DNA of 64,000 bases from JACTOJ01 sp032335695 (GCF_032335695.1 NZ_JACTOJ010000024.1:8458-72457), one strand, 5' to 3'. Shown: positions 42,905 through 53,721, numbered from the stretch's first letter. The notes: generated by a model not told the origin, from the letters alone. Made by a program: numbers and translations.

Positions 42905-45143
42905 CTAAGGCTTCCTCCTTTTTAGCTTTAGACTTCTTCAATAGTTTCTCATTGTACTGGTCAATCCATTCATTTAATGTATTTTTTACACTTTTGTCCT
43001 TAGCTATTTCTTTATAATTATTAATCTTATATAAATATAACTGTGAATTCTGCACCTTTTCTAAGCTGCCAATTATTTGCCTGTCATTATTTATATTCAG
43101 AGTTATAGTTTCTTTTAGTTTACTTCCGTCTATAGAATCTAGCGCCATGTATTCATAATTGAAAGACTTTAATACAACCTCTCCACTTTCCTCTGAGCTT
43201 AATTCCTTATCCAAGTCTATGCGTGGTAATTTTCTCTTAAAAAGCATAAGCTTTTTATTTCTAGTTAGAAGATTTACCCTTATATCATCAAATATGCTGC
43301 TATTTTCGTCTAAATTGTAAGGTAGTGATGGAACTCTGTCATAGGTTATATTTAATAGCTGCTTAAAATTCTCCTTATCAATCTCTGTTATCTGAAAAGC
43401 GTATTTCCACTGTTTACTAAGCCTTGCTACATGCACAATTTTTGCTTCAAATACAGAGGAATATCTTTCCGTATTTACTCTAATTTTCACTGTTTCATCA
43501 TAAGGCATATACTTTGGAAAATTAAGCTTAACGGCTAAACCGCCTTCTGATACATCTATGGTTTCACATTTTACTTCTTCATTAGCATAAAAAATACTGC
43601 AAGGAACCTGAGCTAAAACTCTTTCTGTTTTTCTAAAGGATTTTCTTCCCAGCATAAAGAATATAGACATCAAAATATTATAAAAATTGGCTACCAGCCA
43701 GAATAAAACAACACTATAAGTAGCAGAATTAGTATCAAAAATCATTCTCACACAATTTGCAATTCCTATCACTGACAAAACTCCAAAAAGCATATGTGGT
43801 ATAGCTTTTATCAGCCTATATTTGGTGTCATCTATTTGCCCATTATCCTTTCTCGTAACCAAAAAATTATTTTGAGATATTCCGAAGGTCTCTAGTATTA
43901 TAGGTACTATAAGAAATGGAAATAAAATAGTTTCATATATGTTAGTCCATTTGGTAGTCCTTATATTATTAGACAGCTTTTTAAGCTCCATATTGCTCAA
44001 ATAATACATAGGAAGCCAGAACATAAGAACCTGAGGTAAATCACAATTAACAACTACAATTCCAAACACTGCAAATAAAATAGGTGCCATAATATACACA
44101 AATCTTTTAATTCCTGAATACCAGTAAGAAATAGCTGACATATAGCTAAGCTTTTGGCTGAAGCTTAAACCTTTCCTAAAAAGTATATTTAATCTTCTTC
44201 CTGTCTGTATGCAGCCTCTTGCCCACCTCTGACGCTGTTTTATAAGGCTCATCAGATCAGAAGGCGCCATTCCTGATGCGTGAACCTCTCCTATTGCAAA
44301 ACATTTATAGCCTTTACTTTGGATTATTAATCCTGTAGCAAAATCCTCTGTGATAGCCTTTGTATAATATCCACCTGCATCCTCAAGAGCTTTTCTTGCT
44401 ATAACAGTATTGGTGCCGCCATATATAATTGAGTTATTTTTGTTTTTAGAGATTTGAACATCTCTATAAAAATAATCCTGCTCGTTTGGAATCCTCTCCT
44501 CAGAAAAAAGATAGTACTGAAATAAATCCGTATTATAAAAGCTTTGAGGAGTCTGAACAAATCCAACTTTTTCACTGCCTATGAAATATGGAACGGTAGA
44601 CATTAAAAAATCATGCATAGGAATCATATCTGCATCAAAATTTGCAATTAATGAAGAGCTTGAATTAGCAAGTGCATTATTGAGGTTTCCTGCCTTTGCG
44701 CCTGCTCTCTCTTGACGAGTTATATAATTTATGTTCATTTCCTCTGCCAGCTTTTTCATTTCTTCTCTGTTACCGTCATCGCACAAATATATATGAACCT
44801 TTTTCTTATCAGGATACTCCATATTTTTGCACCCATTTATGGTTTTAAAAAGCAGTTCCTTAGATTCATTATAAGTAGTAATAAAAACATCTATATCTGG
44901 GAATAAATTTTTATCATCAATCATGGGAAGCTTCGGATGTTGTATGTCATACATGTTGTAATAGTGAACCGCAGCTTCAAACATGCCTATAATTTCCACG
45001 GCCAAAAGAGTAATTGCAGCAACAATAGATATGATTCCTGATTTTGTAGGAATGGTGAAAAAAATTCTCCATATTAAATAAATAATATTTGCTATAACAG
45101 TAGCTGCCATCAATAAATAATTTCTTATTTTCTTGAATTTCAT
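42876..45143 (-). CDS. bcsA: Cellulose synthase-like glycosyltransferase with PilZ domain
   Basis: A processive family 2 glycosyltransferase of about 755 residues, membrane embedded. Two N-terminal helices, then the catalytic domain with D-D-D-QxxRW: TTYNESKE, NFDADMIPMHDF, AITEDFATGL and QRQRWARG, plus QTPQSFYN, the substrate-gate motif of cellulose synthases. More helices follow, then a PilZ domain with RKTER and DVSEGGLAV (RxxxR and DxSxxG), so c-di-GMP activation should be intact. About 150 extra C-terminal residues are unique. AGAGGTG precedes ATG 45143; an upstream start at 45164 is less likely. It heads the operon. Confidence 0.9.
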   Translation of the reverse strand: MKFKKIRNYLLMAATVIANIIYLIWRIFFTIPTKSGIISIVAAITLLAVEIIGMFEAAVHYYNMYDIQHPKLPMIDDKNLFPDIDVFITTYNESKELLFKTINGCKNMEYPDKKKVHIYLCDDGNREEMKKLAEEMNINYITRQERAGAKAGNLNNALANSSSSLIANFDADMIPMHDFLMSTVPYFIGSEKVGFVQTPQSFYNTDLFQYYLFSEERIPNEQDYFYRDVQISKNKNNSIIYGGTNTVIARKALEDAGGYYTKAITEDFATGLIIQSKGYKCFAIGEVHASGMAPSDLMSLIKQRQRWARGCIQTGRRLNILFRKGLSFSQKLSYMSAISYWYSGIKRFVYIMAPILFAVFGIVVVNCDLPQVLMFWLPMYYLSNMELKKLSNNIRTTKWTNIYETILFPFLIVPIILETFGISQNNFLVTRKDNGQIDDTKYRLIKAIPHMLFGVLSVIGIANCVRMIFDTNSATYSVVLFWLVANFYNILMSIFFMLGRKSFRKTERVLAQVPCSIFYANEEVKCETIDVSEGGLAVKLNFPKYMPYDETVKIRVNTERYSSVFEAKIVHVARLSKQWKYAFQITEIDKENFKQLLNITYDRVPSLPYNLDENSSIFDDIRVNLLTRNKKLMLFKRKLPRIDLDKELSSEESGEVVLKSFNYEYMALDSIDGSKLKETITLNINNDRQIIGSLEKVQNSQLYLYKINNYKEIAKDKSVKNTLNEWIDQYNEKLLKKSKAKKEEALDEINEMDFL

Positions 45144-45271
45144 AAATTCACCTCTTTTTGCCAATGATAATAATTAATAAGCATTGATTATTATGCCATA
45201 TTTCTTATTATTCTATAGCATTTTATCAACAATTTCTAACAAAATTCTAATAAATTTGTTTTAATAACAAA

Positions 45272-45296
45272 AAAACACTCAAAATTTGAGTGTTTT
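45272..45296 (-). terminator. Terminator of addBA
   Basis: AAAACACTCAAA (45272-45283) and TTTGAGTGTTTT (45285-45296) form a perfect 12-bp inverted repeat 38 bases after the addA stop. On the minus strand a T run follows (A run 45268-45275). Confidence 0.8.
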
Positions 45297-45334
45297 CCTA
45301 TGTATTCACATTTTTTATTTAAATATATTTAATT

Positions 45335-48300
45335 TTATTCTTCCATATCTATAGCTTGATCATTATAAAAAAGATAAAGATATTTATCCTTAATCTTTTT
45401 TCCTGTAATTTTTTCTAAGGTCTCACTATAATATTTTATCTGGACTGTATATCTCTCCTTTATAGGTTCCGTTCCATCTTCCCCCACGTAATCTGTCTTA
45501 TAGTCCAGAAGTACTATGCCATCCTCTTCTTCAAAATAGCAATCTATTACTCCCTGAAGTCTTACCATTTCCTTATCATAAATCTCTTTTGGAAGGCTCT
45601 CATTTACTGTAGTAGCAGGAATTTCAACATAGAAAGGCACTTCTCTTCTTAAGGTTCTGCCATCCTCATAGGCTTTAAGCATTCTTATTCCTAAATCGCT
45701 TTTGAAAAACTTATAGATTTTATATGGGTTCACTGCAGAAGCTTCTTTCTCTGTTATAAAGGCTTTTTCCACCATAAGCCTTATTTGCTGGTGAATCTCT
45801 TCAGAGCTTTGTATTTTACTTAAATCTACATGCTGCATTACAAAATGTGTTATAGTTCCTCTTTCTGATGGAGAAAGTCCTTTTTCCTCTTTCAGAAAAT
45901 CCGGCTTTTTAACTTCCTGAGTTTTATATAAGCTTACCACCATGCCATCCTCCAAATCTTCCATAGCAGCTCTTTTAAGCTCAGATACACTGACGTTTGC
46001 GGATATCTTTGAAGCATCTATATATTTATATTTGAAGCTTAATCTTCTTTCTATCTCTTTTTCATATCTGCTTTCTAAGCTTTCTTCGAATAAATTATCC
46101 CCAGCCTCCAGACTTTCCTCCACAGCTTCATTTTTTTTATCCACAAGCACATCTTTTTTGCTCCATAGCTTTACCTCCCAGCAAGATGCATCCTCTACTG
46201 CAGCTACATATTTTTCAGCAGCCTTTCTTATGGCTTCTCCATCCCTATGCCTTACTACAGCGGTGGCAATCCAATCCAAAAAGCTCTTTCCCTTAAGCAC
46301 TTGGTAATCCGGAACCTTTAAAGAGTCTGAGCTTGCAAGGCTGCACCATCTTTTAACAGAAGCTTCTATGTTACCAACAGAACCAGTGATTATCAGCTTT
46401 TCTTTAGCTCTTGTGAAGGCAACATAAAGAATTCTCATTTCCTCTGAAAGATTCTCCAGCTTAAATTTTTTCTTCATGGCTATCTTTTTAATGGTTGGAA
46501 AAGTAAGCCTCTTCTCATAATCCACGTAATCAGGACCATAACCTAGCTCCTCATGAAATAATATCCTTCTGTTTAAATCCATAAGGTTAAACTGTTTTCC
46601 AGTACCAGCCAGTATCACCACGGGAAATTCAAGGCCTTTGCTCTTATGAATGCTCATTATTCTAACTACATCCTCATTCTCACCAAGAATCTTAGCGCTT
46701 CCAAAATCTCCGCTGCTGCTTCTAAGCCTATTTATGAAATTAATAAAATTGAAGAGTCCTCTAAAGCTTGTAGCTTCATATTGTTTAGCTCTCTGGAAAA
46801 GTATTTTTAAATTAGCCTGCCTCTGAAGGCCGTTAGCCATAGCTCCAACATAGCCATAATAGGAAGTATCTGTGTAAATATACCATATGAATTCATCCAG
46901 CGGCATATGTATATGCTTATCTCTCCACCTATTTATGCATTCTATAAAATAAATGCTTTTTTCTTTAAGATTTTCTTTATGAATTTTAATTCTATCTAGA
47001 AGGCTTACAGATATCTCAGGCTCTTCTTCAACTAAAGCCCTTATATTTTCATATATATACCTTCCCTTTGCTATGAGTCTTACATCTATAAGCTCCTCAG
47101 GAGTGAAGCCAAAAATTGGAGACCTAAGCACTGCCAGCATTGGCACATCCTGATAAGGGTTATCTATTATCTGAAGCAGAGACATCATGGTACGTATCTC
47201 CACCGTCTGAAAATACCCTGAGTTAGAATCAGCATATACTGGTATACCTTCAATATTAAGCTCCTCAGTGAATACTGGGGCCCAATTAGAGGTAGCTCTC
47301 ATAAGTATAACTATATCCTTATACATTACTTTTCTATACTGCTTTATTTCCTTGTCATATACCTGAAAGACTCTGCCCTCCTCATCAGAATTCATAAGCT
47401 CCTTAATCCTTTTTGCCACCAGCCTTGCCTCTAGCTGAACATTATCCAGCTCCTGTTCATCCATAGGCATATCCAGCTCAGGAATAATTTCCTCCGTATC
47501 CTCTTCTTCCTTTTCCTCTTCTTCACTGCCGCTTCTATCCAGTATGTGAAGCTCTAAAGCCCCGCCTACTACAGAGCCTTCCTCTGGCTCTTCAAAAACG
47601 GCTCCTTGATTCAAGGCTTCTCTATCAGTGTAGTCAAGCTCTCCTACTGTTTCAGACATAAGCTGCTTAAACACATAGTTTACACCGTTTATTACCTCTA
47701 ATCTGCTTCTGAAATTTTTAAACAGAAGTATCTTTTGATTAGTACCTTCTTCCTTATAATTATTATATTTATCTAGGAAAAGCTCCGGCTTTGCCTGCCT
47801 GAATCTATATATGCTCTGCTTAACATCTCCAACCATGAATACATTAGGATTAGCTTCAAATTTTCTTGAAACCATGTTTATTATAGTTTCCTGCACATTA
47901 TTGCTGTCCTGATATTCATCCACCAGAACTTCCTCAAATTTATCTCTAAGAACCAGAGCTACGGAGGAAGGCTTTATTTGTTCCTCTACCTCTTCACTTA
48001 ATATGGATAGGCAGAAATGCTCCAAATCATTAAAATCCAAGATTCCTCTGTCCCTTTTCTTTGAAGAATATCTCTCATCAAATTCTATTACTATATCCGA
48101 AAGTGCCTTCATTACAGGATACATGAAGCTTATAGCCTCAAGAGCCCTCTCTGGAGATACATTGAATATTTCTCCTCTTATGCTCTTAATTTTATCCTTT
48201 GCCTCATCTCTAAGCTTTTTAACCTGCTCCTGTACATCCTTATCCGCATCCTTTTTTGCTCTTTTAATAGTAGCAAAATCAGAATTTCTAAAGGCTTCAT

Positions 48301-49117
48301 AAGCAGCTTCAAAGCCTCCCCCCAAAGAAGCTATAAGATTTTCTATTATTATCATATCTCCTCTTAAGGTTTCTAAATATGGCTCAAGCCCTGGTGAATC
48401 CTCTGCCAGCTTTATGCCCTCAGCAATATTTTCTCCGCTGCTGAAAACATCTATTTTAATGCTTTCAAGAAGAAGCTTTCCCCAAGGAGTAGAGGTTATA
48501 TCCAAGCTTTCAGCCTCCTTAAACTCCTCCGCTTTTTCCTTAAGCCATCTATGAGGCCAAGGACCGCTCATAGAGAAGCTGTATAAGCTGTTTATGAGTT
48601 CAGTTAATGGAGCATCATCCTTTGAGCCTCCAAAACATTCCACAAGCCTTAGGAAACTTTCCTCTCCATCTTCATACTTATCCTCCATAAGATCCTGAAG
48701 CACTTCTTGCTTTAATAAAACCGCCTCTGTATCATCACTTATTCTAAAATTAGGATCTAAATCTATATGATGAAAATTGTTTTTTATAACATCTAGGCAA
48801 AAAGAATGCATTGTGGTTATATTAGACCTGTTTAAAAGAGTAAGCTGCCTCTGCAAAACCTTAGAATTTGGATGCACATCCAGCTCTCTTGAAATAGCAT
48901 CACCTATCCTCTCCCTCATTTCTGCCGCTGCAGCATTAGTGAAGGTAACTACTAAAAGCCTATCTATGTCCACAGGATTCTCCTCAGAGGTTATTATTTT
49001 TATTATTCTTTCTACTAATACCGCTGTCTTTCCAGAACCTGCAGCTGCTGCCACCAGAAGATTTCCTCCCCTTGTATCAATAGCCTTTTGCTGCTCAGGA
49101 GTCCATTTATTCCCCAT
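45335..49117 (-). CDS. addA: ATP-dependent helicase/nuclease subunit A
   Basis: The 1260-residue helicase-nuclease subunit of the AddAB complex, which resects double-strand breaks for RecA-mediated repair and degrades foreign linear DNA. UvrD-type SF1 helicase motifs are present: Walker A AAAGSGKTAVLVERI, VDEYQDSNN, GDVKQSIYRFR, SIHKSKGLEFPVV and ILYVAFTRAKEKL. The C-terminal RecB-family nuclease has GVIDCYFEEEDGIVLLDYKTD. The length is typical. It overlaps the end of addB by 11 bases, so translation is coupled. Confidence 0.96.
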   Translation of the reverse strand: MGNKWTPEQQKAIDTRGGNLLVAAAAGSGKTAVLVERIIKIITSEENPVDIDRLLVVTFTNAAAAEMRERIGDAISRELDVHPNSKVLQRQLTLLNRSNITTMHSFCLDVIKNNFHHIDLDPNFRISDDTEAVLLKQEVLQDLMEDKYEDGEESFLRLVECFGGSKDDAPLTELINSLYSFSMSGPWPHRWLKEKAEEFKEAESLDITSTPWGKLLLESIKIDVFSSGENIAEGIKLAEDSPGLEPYLETLRGDMIIIENLIASLGGGFEAAYEAFRNSDFATIKRAKKDADKDVQEQVKKLRDEAKDKIKSIRGEIFNVSPERALEAISFMYPVMKALSDIVIEFDERYSSKKRDRGILDFNDLEHFCLSILSEEVEEQIKPSSVALVLRDKFEEVLVDEYQDSNNVQETIINMVSRKFEANPNVFMVGDVKQSIYRFRQAKPELFLDKYNNYKEEGTNQKILLFKNFRSRLEVINGVNYVFKQLMSETVGELDYTDREALNQGAVFEEPEEGSVVGGALELHILDRSGSEEEEKEEEDTEEIIPELDMPMDEQELDNVQLEARLVAKRIKELMNSDEEGRVFQVYDKEIKQYRKVMYKDIVILMRATSNWAPVFTEELNIEGIPVYADSNSGYFQTVEIRTMMSLLQIIDNPYQDVPMLAVLRSPIFGFTPEELIDVRLIAKGRYIYENIRALVEEEPEISVSLLDRIKIHKENLKEKSIYFIECINRWRDKHIHMPLDEFIWYIYTDTSYYGYVGAMANGLQRQANLKILFQRAKQYEATSFRGLFNFINFINRLRSSSGDFGSAKILGENEDVVRIMSIHKSKGLEFPVVILAGTGKQFNLMDLNRRILFHEELGYGPDYVDYEKRLTFPTIKKIAMKKKFKLENLSEEMRILYVAFTRAKEKLIITGSVGNIEASVKRWCSLASSDSLKVPDYQVLKGKSFLDWIATAVVRHRDGEAIRKAAEKYVAAVEDASCWEVKLWSKKDVLVDKKNEAVEESLEAGDNLFEESLESRYEKEIERRLSFKYKYIDASKISANVSVSELKRAAMEDLEDGMVVSLYKTQEVKKPDFLKEEKGLSPSERGTITHFVMQHVDLSKIQSSEEIHQQIRLMVEKAFITEKEASAVNPYKIYKFFKSDLGIRMLKAYEDGRTLRREVPFYVEIPATTVNESLPKEIYDKEMVRLQGVIDCYFEEEDGIVLLDYKTDYVGEDGTEPIKERYTVQIKYYSETLEKITGKKIKDKYLYLFYNDQAIDMEE

Positions 49118-52100
49118 GATTTTCTTCCTCCTCCCCTTCCGCTTCCCTTGTCATAAGCTGCCACAATTCCTTATCGCTTTTCTTGTTAACATATCTGTAT
49201 TTGTTATTATTCATAGAAGGATCAAACTGACATATAGCCGCGAAAGAGCAATAAGCGCAAGCAGTAAAATTCTTTTCCTTGGTAGGCTTTATATCTATAT
49301 TTCCGCTTATTATATCCTCACAGAGACTAGCCAAAGTATCCCTTACATATTTTCTTAAGATGTCAAACTGCTCCATGGTTATGGTGGATGGAGTGCTTCC
49401 CAAGGTATCTCCTGCGTTCATTCTGGCAGGTATTATTAAGGAAAAGCCACTCATTTTATTATCCATATTTTTTACTACCTTAGCATCTTTAAGCAAAAGG
49501 CCGCTCATTTTAAGCTTTTTAAGAATCTCTTTCTCTATGTCTTCATCCGTCATGTCAGGTGATCCCATAATCATTGGATCATCTACCTTAAAGTATAAAA
49601 CAGCTCCTGGAAGCGACTGTTTTTCTACATATTTATTAGAGTTAGTTATAAGAGCATCTAAATATACTAAAAGCTGAAGCTGAAGACCATAGTAAACCTG
49701 GGAAAGAGAGAATTTCTTAGCTCCAGATTTGTAATCCACAACTCTGAAATACACTTCTCCATCCATATCCATGGAATCTACCCTGTCTATTCTTCCTCTT
49801 AAAAGTACATCATCTCCACTTGGAAGCTTAAGCTTTATAGGAGGAAGATCCCCACCCTTTCCAAATATCAATTCATTGGCTAAAGGCTCAAAGCTGCTTC
49901 TCTTTATGTGCTCTACCATAACATTAACAGACCTTGTGAGTATCCTCTTAAGCTTGTGAGTCACATTCTTATATCTGGCAGAACTGTTTAATATAAAATT
50001 GTTCTTCATATTAAGTTCATTATCCACCAAAAGCTCCACCGTATTTTCGCACCAAGCTTTATCAATATCCTTCCACTCCATGCCTTCCAGCTTAACTGTG
50101 TCCGTAAACTTATCCAATATATTATGTATAAAGCTGCCAAAGTCAGGAGATGAGAATTCATACACCTTCCTATCTTTCGCCTCTAATCCATATTTTAGAT
50201 AATAGGCAAAGGGGCACTGTGCATATTGCTCAAGCCTTGAAACACTTAAATATAGAGGGGCTCCATATAGTTTTCTTATTTTATCGCTGCTTACCTTCTC
50301 TGGCACATTGCTGTATTTAAGTCCTTCAAAGATTCTAGAAGCTTTCATCTTCCATTCCTTTTGGCTGTCGAACCAGTTGTAGGCAGCTCCCCATATTTCC
50401 TCCTGCACCTCTTCTCCATCCTGCTGCTTTCTAACCGCAGCTATAAGTCTGTTGAAAGTAGGCTCTGGAACAGATATGTGGTCCAGCTTATCTTTGCTTA
50501 TGGCTAAAAGCTCACTATCTTCCTGAAGCCTGGGAAAAAGCTTCTTAAGCTTTGAAACTACTATGGAAGGTCTCAAGGTTTTTCCTTCAAAATCAGATAT
50601 AGGATAGGAAAGCATCATAAACTCTGAAGCTGTAGTAAGTGTAGTATATACTAAATACTGCTCTTCAAAGGACTGAGTCTTAGTATCTGCCGCCAGCTCC
50701 ACACCTTTTTCCTTCAATATATTCCTATCCTTATCCGATAGTATTCCCTCTTCTCTGGAAGCTCTAGGAAATACTCCATCATTAACTCCAATTATGTAAA
50801 GAGCCTTTACATCCTGGCTTCTTATTCTTGCTATGTCACCTATCATGACCTCATCCAAGGATACGGGTATAAGTCCCATTTCATGCTTTTCAAAGCCCAC
50901 AGATATCATCTTCATAAACTTATCCAGGCTTACCTTTTCCTCTCCCATAACCTCTACTATCTGATTAAAGATTCCCATAACTATATCAGTGATTTGCTCA
51001 TATTCTCTTGAAAGCTCCACTTCTCCTCTTTCTCTGAATTCATCTGACCAGCTTTCAATCTTTTCTAGGGCACCTATTTCTAGCATAAAATCATATAGAG
51101 CTATGCACATATTCCTTATGGTTCCATCACCCTTTATATTGCTTTGCAGCCTGCTTATAGGCTCCACTATCTTCTCCTTTGTATTATTTATCCTCTCTAG
51201 AATTTCACTTTCATAGATACCTACTTCATCGTTATCTTCCCCATAGTTTAACTTATAGTTCCATCTCTCTTCTTCCGTCCATCTCTTACCTTTTATGCCG
51301 TTAGCCAGCACATAATTTTCTATCAAATCTATGTCCTCTCTAGCTATGTCTGTGAGTCCTGTTTTTAAATATCTAAATACAGCTTCATAAGACCAACTTC
51401 GAGTAAATATTTCAAATATGGAGCTTATCATTATGACTAAAGGATTGGAGGTAACCTGCCTCTTCATATCCATGAAATAAGGTATACGGTATTGATTAAA
51501 TATGGCAGCTATTATTCTTTCATAGCTGTTTAAATCTCTGCAAACCACTGCTATATCTCTGTACCTATAATTATTGTCTCTAACCATTTTTACGATATCC
51601 TTGGCTGCCTGCTCTATTTCCTCATAGCTGTTCTGAGCTTTATATAATCTCAGCTTTTCAGTTTCAGCTTTATAGTATTTAAATGGAAAGGAAAAGAAAT
51701 GTGCTTCAAGATGCTGAAGCTCGCTGCTGATTTTATACCTAGGAGCACATTCCTTATTTAAGTCCACCGGATTATCATAGGAGATATTATTATCTGCTGC
51801 CAGCCTTAAAAGCTTCTTTTCCGTATTCTTAACTACAGAAAATACATCTGTATTATCATAGGTTCCTTCTAATCTATCGCAGCATAAAGCCACATTAACT
51901 CTTCTGCATTTTTTCATCAGTTTTTCTATAACCGCATACTGCTGAGGAGTAAAGGTAGAAAATTCATCTATCCAAATTTCAGCCCCATCAAAAATATGGC
52001 AGCTATCTATTTTTTCTGACAATAAATTCAGCTCATCCTCTCCATCCATATAATCCTTATGCAGTGCATTATCAAATACCTCATATATGTATTTTAAATC

Positions 52101-52568
52101 GGTGAGTTTATATTTTAATTCATCATCCTGCAAGTCGCTCATAGTGTCTCCCAGCATTTCCGGGGAAATTTTGTATCTTTTAAATTCCTTTATGGTTTCT
52201 GCAACTACGTCTATAAAACCCTGCTGCCTGCTGGCCTTGTTAAATATCTTAAGCTCATCCTTTATCTCATCTATGATGTTATATAGAAGCATGTTCTTTC
52301 CTGCTTCATCTATCCTTTTTAGGGTTACTCCTCCCACCTCATTAAAGACTCTGTGACACATTCTCTTAAAGCTCAGAACCTCAGCTTCTATGATTCCGGC
52401 GGCCCCTACAGTTCTTAGAAGATTTCTTTCAGCTTGGAAGGAATACTGCTCTGGTACAAGCATTACTAGTTTTTCTTTATCTTTTTTATCTATATGACCT
52501 TTTATATCTTCAAGACAGAAATGGCTCTTACCGCATCCCCCTCTGCCGTATATAAATCTAAGGCTCAT
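49107..52568 (-). CDS. addB: ATP-dependent helicase/nuclease subunit B
   Basis: The 1153-residue AddB subunit: Chi recognition plus the second nuclease. An N-terminal P-loop (FIYGRGGCGKSHFC) begins at residue 5. The C-terminal RecB-like nuclease has RIDRVDSM and RVVDYKSGAKKF. The [4Fe-4S] cluster Cys are present: one in YAQCPFAYYLKYGL and three in FTACAYCSFAAICQFD, the spacing used by AddB. It is first in the addBA operon, and the start ATG has a GGTGGTGAC site. Confidence 0.95.
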   Translation of the reverse strand: MSLRFIYGRGGCGKSHFCLEDIKGHIDKKDKEKLVMLVPEQYSFQAERNLLRTVGAAGIIEAEVLSFKRMCHRVFNEVGGVTLKRIDEAGKNMLLYNIIDEIKDELKIFNKASRQQGFIDVVAETIKEFKRYKISPEMLGDTMSDLQDDELKYKLTDLKYIYEVFDNALHKDYMDGEDELNLLSEKIDSCHIFDGAEIWIDEFSTFTPQQYAVIEKLMKKCRRVNVALCCDRLEGTYDNTDVFSVVKNTEKKLLRLAADNNISYDNPVDLNKECAPRYKISSELQHLEAHFFSFPFKYYKAETEKLRLYKAQNSYEEIEQAAKDIVKMVRDNNYRYRDIAVVCRDLNSYERIIAAIFNQYRIPYFMDMKRQVTSNPLVIMISSIFEIFTRSWSYEAVFRYLKTGLTDIAREDIDLIENYVLANGIKGKRWTEEERWNYKLNYGEDNDEVGIYESEILERINNTKEKIVEPISRLQSNIKGDGTIRNMCIALYDFMLEIGALEKIESWSDEFRERGEVELSREYEQITDIVMGIFNQIVEVMGEEKVSLDKFMKMISVGFEKHEMGLIPVSLDEVMIGDIARIRSQDVKALYIIGVNDGVFPRASREEGILSDKDRNILKEKGVELAADTKTQSFEEQYLVYTTLTTASEFMMLSYPISDFEGKTLRPSIVVSKLKKLFPRLQEDSELLAISKDKLDHISVPEPTFNRLIAAVRKQQDGEEVQEEIWGAAYNWFDSQKEWKMKASRIFEGLKYSNVPEKVSSDKIRKLYGAPLYLSVSRLEQYAQCPFAYYLKYGLEAKDRKVYEFSSPDFGSFIHNILDKFTDTVKLEGMEWKDIDKAWCENTVELLVDNELNMKNNFILNSSARYKNVTHKLKRILTRSVNVMVEHIKRSSFEPLANELIFGKGGDLPPIKLKLPSGDDVLLRGRIDRVDSMDMDGEVYFRVVDYKSGAKKFSLSQVYYGLQLQLLVYLDALITNSNKYVEKQSLPGAVLYFKVDDPMIMGSPDMTDEDIEKEILKKLKMSGLLLKDAKVVKNMDNKMSGFSLIIPARMNAGDTLGSTPSTITMEQFDILRKYVRDTLASLCEDIISGNIDIKPTKEKNFTACAYCSFAAICQFDPSMNNNKYRYVNKKSDKELWQLMTREAEGEEEENHGE

Positions 52569-52660
52569 AATGTCACCACCTATTAATTAATATCCTGCTT
52601 ATAATTATAGCCTAACAAATTGTGTATATAAACAAGAGCCTAAAAAAATAGCCTACTAAA

Positions 52661-53632
52661 TTAATAAGCTATAGTAAATTCATTTATAAACCCCGAAGCT
52701 TCATAAAAAGCTTCACTAATTTTTTTAGTTGAAAAATCGTAGTAAAATACAGCATTGCTTCTAACTATCTGCTGTGCATTCTCATCAATTATCTTAAATT
52801 CTTTATTACTTCCCAAAAAGTAAAAGCCCTTTTCCTTTGGAGAGAATAAAGCCTTTGATATTTTCAATGAATTTGTTGATTCTAAAACTACTGACTGCTG
52901 CCTTTTTTCAAAATCTATTAAATAAATTTTATAATCAAAGGGACCAAAAGAAACTGAAACTAAGGCTCTACTTCCGTCTTTAGAAACTGAGCTTCTTTTT
53001 ATAAAACCCTTAATTTCAAATAATTCTTTTTCCTTTTCACCTTCTTCATTGTACTGGACTATTTTATGAGTTGGAAGCTTTGATAGGTTAGCTTCAAGCA
53101 ATTCCTTTTTTGATCTCTCTATGGTATATAGCTTGTGATTAAAACTATTGTATTGAAGGTGGTATATATCTGAATCCAACTCCTCTTCATTGCATATCTT
53201 TATGCTATTTGAGGGCAACTTTAAAATAGCCAAATTGTTGTTTTTATGTTTCTTCTCTCTGCATCTTAAAAATATTTTATCTCTCCCTATATCAAATATA
53301 TCTACTTTTAAATCCTTAGTGACTTTAGATATCCTTGAACTCGCTATATCAAATTTATACAATTCATTCTGTTTATCATCTCCTTTGTGAGTAAAATAAA
53401 GAGTTTTACAGTCCTTTGTTATCTTTCCACATGAATAATCATTATCAGCTTTTTTATAAATTTCCTTATATTTTTTATTAATCAAATTATATTTATAATA
53501 ATGAGTAACTCTTCCCTCATTTAAAACTATTGTCATGATGCCATAAGCTTCTTCCTCTTTGATATACGAAAAACTGGTAAATATGGATAAATTAAAAATT
53601 ACAATTACGGTTAATAATAAAATTCTCTTCAT
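52661..53632 (-). CDS. Exported beta-propeller-like protein of unknown function
   Basis: A 323-residue protein with an N-terminal signal peptide or anchor (MKRILLLTVIVIFNLSIFTSF). The remainder contains repeated strand units of TolB/WD40-like type, for example YSCGKITKDCKTLYFTHKGDDK and RSSVSKDGSRALVSVSFGPFDY, so an extracellular beta-propeller is likely. No enzyme motif is seen. The gene stands alone downstream of a gap after addB and divergent from the following membrane protein gene. The role is unknown. Confidence 0.65.
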   Translation of the reverse strand: MKRILLLTVIVIFNLSIFTSFSYIKEEEAYGIMTIVLNEGRVTHYYKYNLINKKYKEIYKKADNDYSCGKITKDCKTLYFTHKGDDKQNELYKFDIASSRISKVTKDLKVDIFDIGRDKIFLRCREKKHKNNNLAILKLPSNSIKICNEEELDSDIYHLQYNSFNHKLYTIERSKKELLEANLSKLPTHKIVQYNEEGEKEKELFEIKGFIKRSSVSKDGSRALVSVSFGPFDYKIYLIDFEKRQQSVVLESTNSLKISKALFSPKEKGFYFLGSNKEFKIIDENAQQIVRSNAVFYYDFSTKKISEAFYEASGFINEFTIAY

Positions 53633-53721
53633 TCACATCTATTCCTCCCCATTTCAATTTTACATATTGTTTTCTAAAGATTAAAAAATTATGATTTTAT
53701 ATTCCTTGGCTATTATGGTTG

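Noticed and set aside
45942..52356. Many open frames on the plus strand opposite addA and addB
   Set aside because: They are Ser/Leu-rich shadows of strongly coding minus-strand frames and lack ribosome sites and family similarity.
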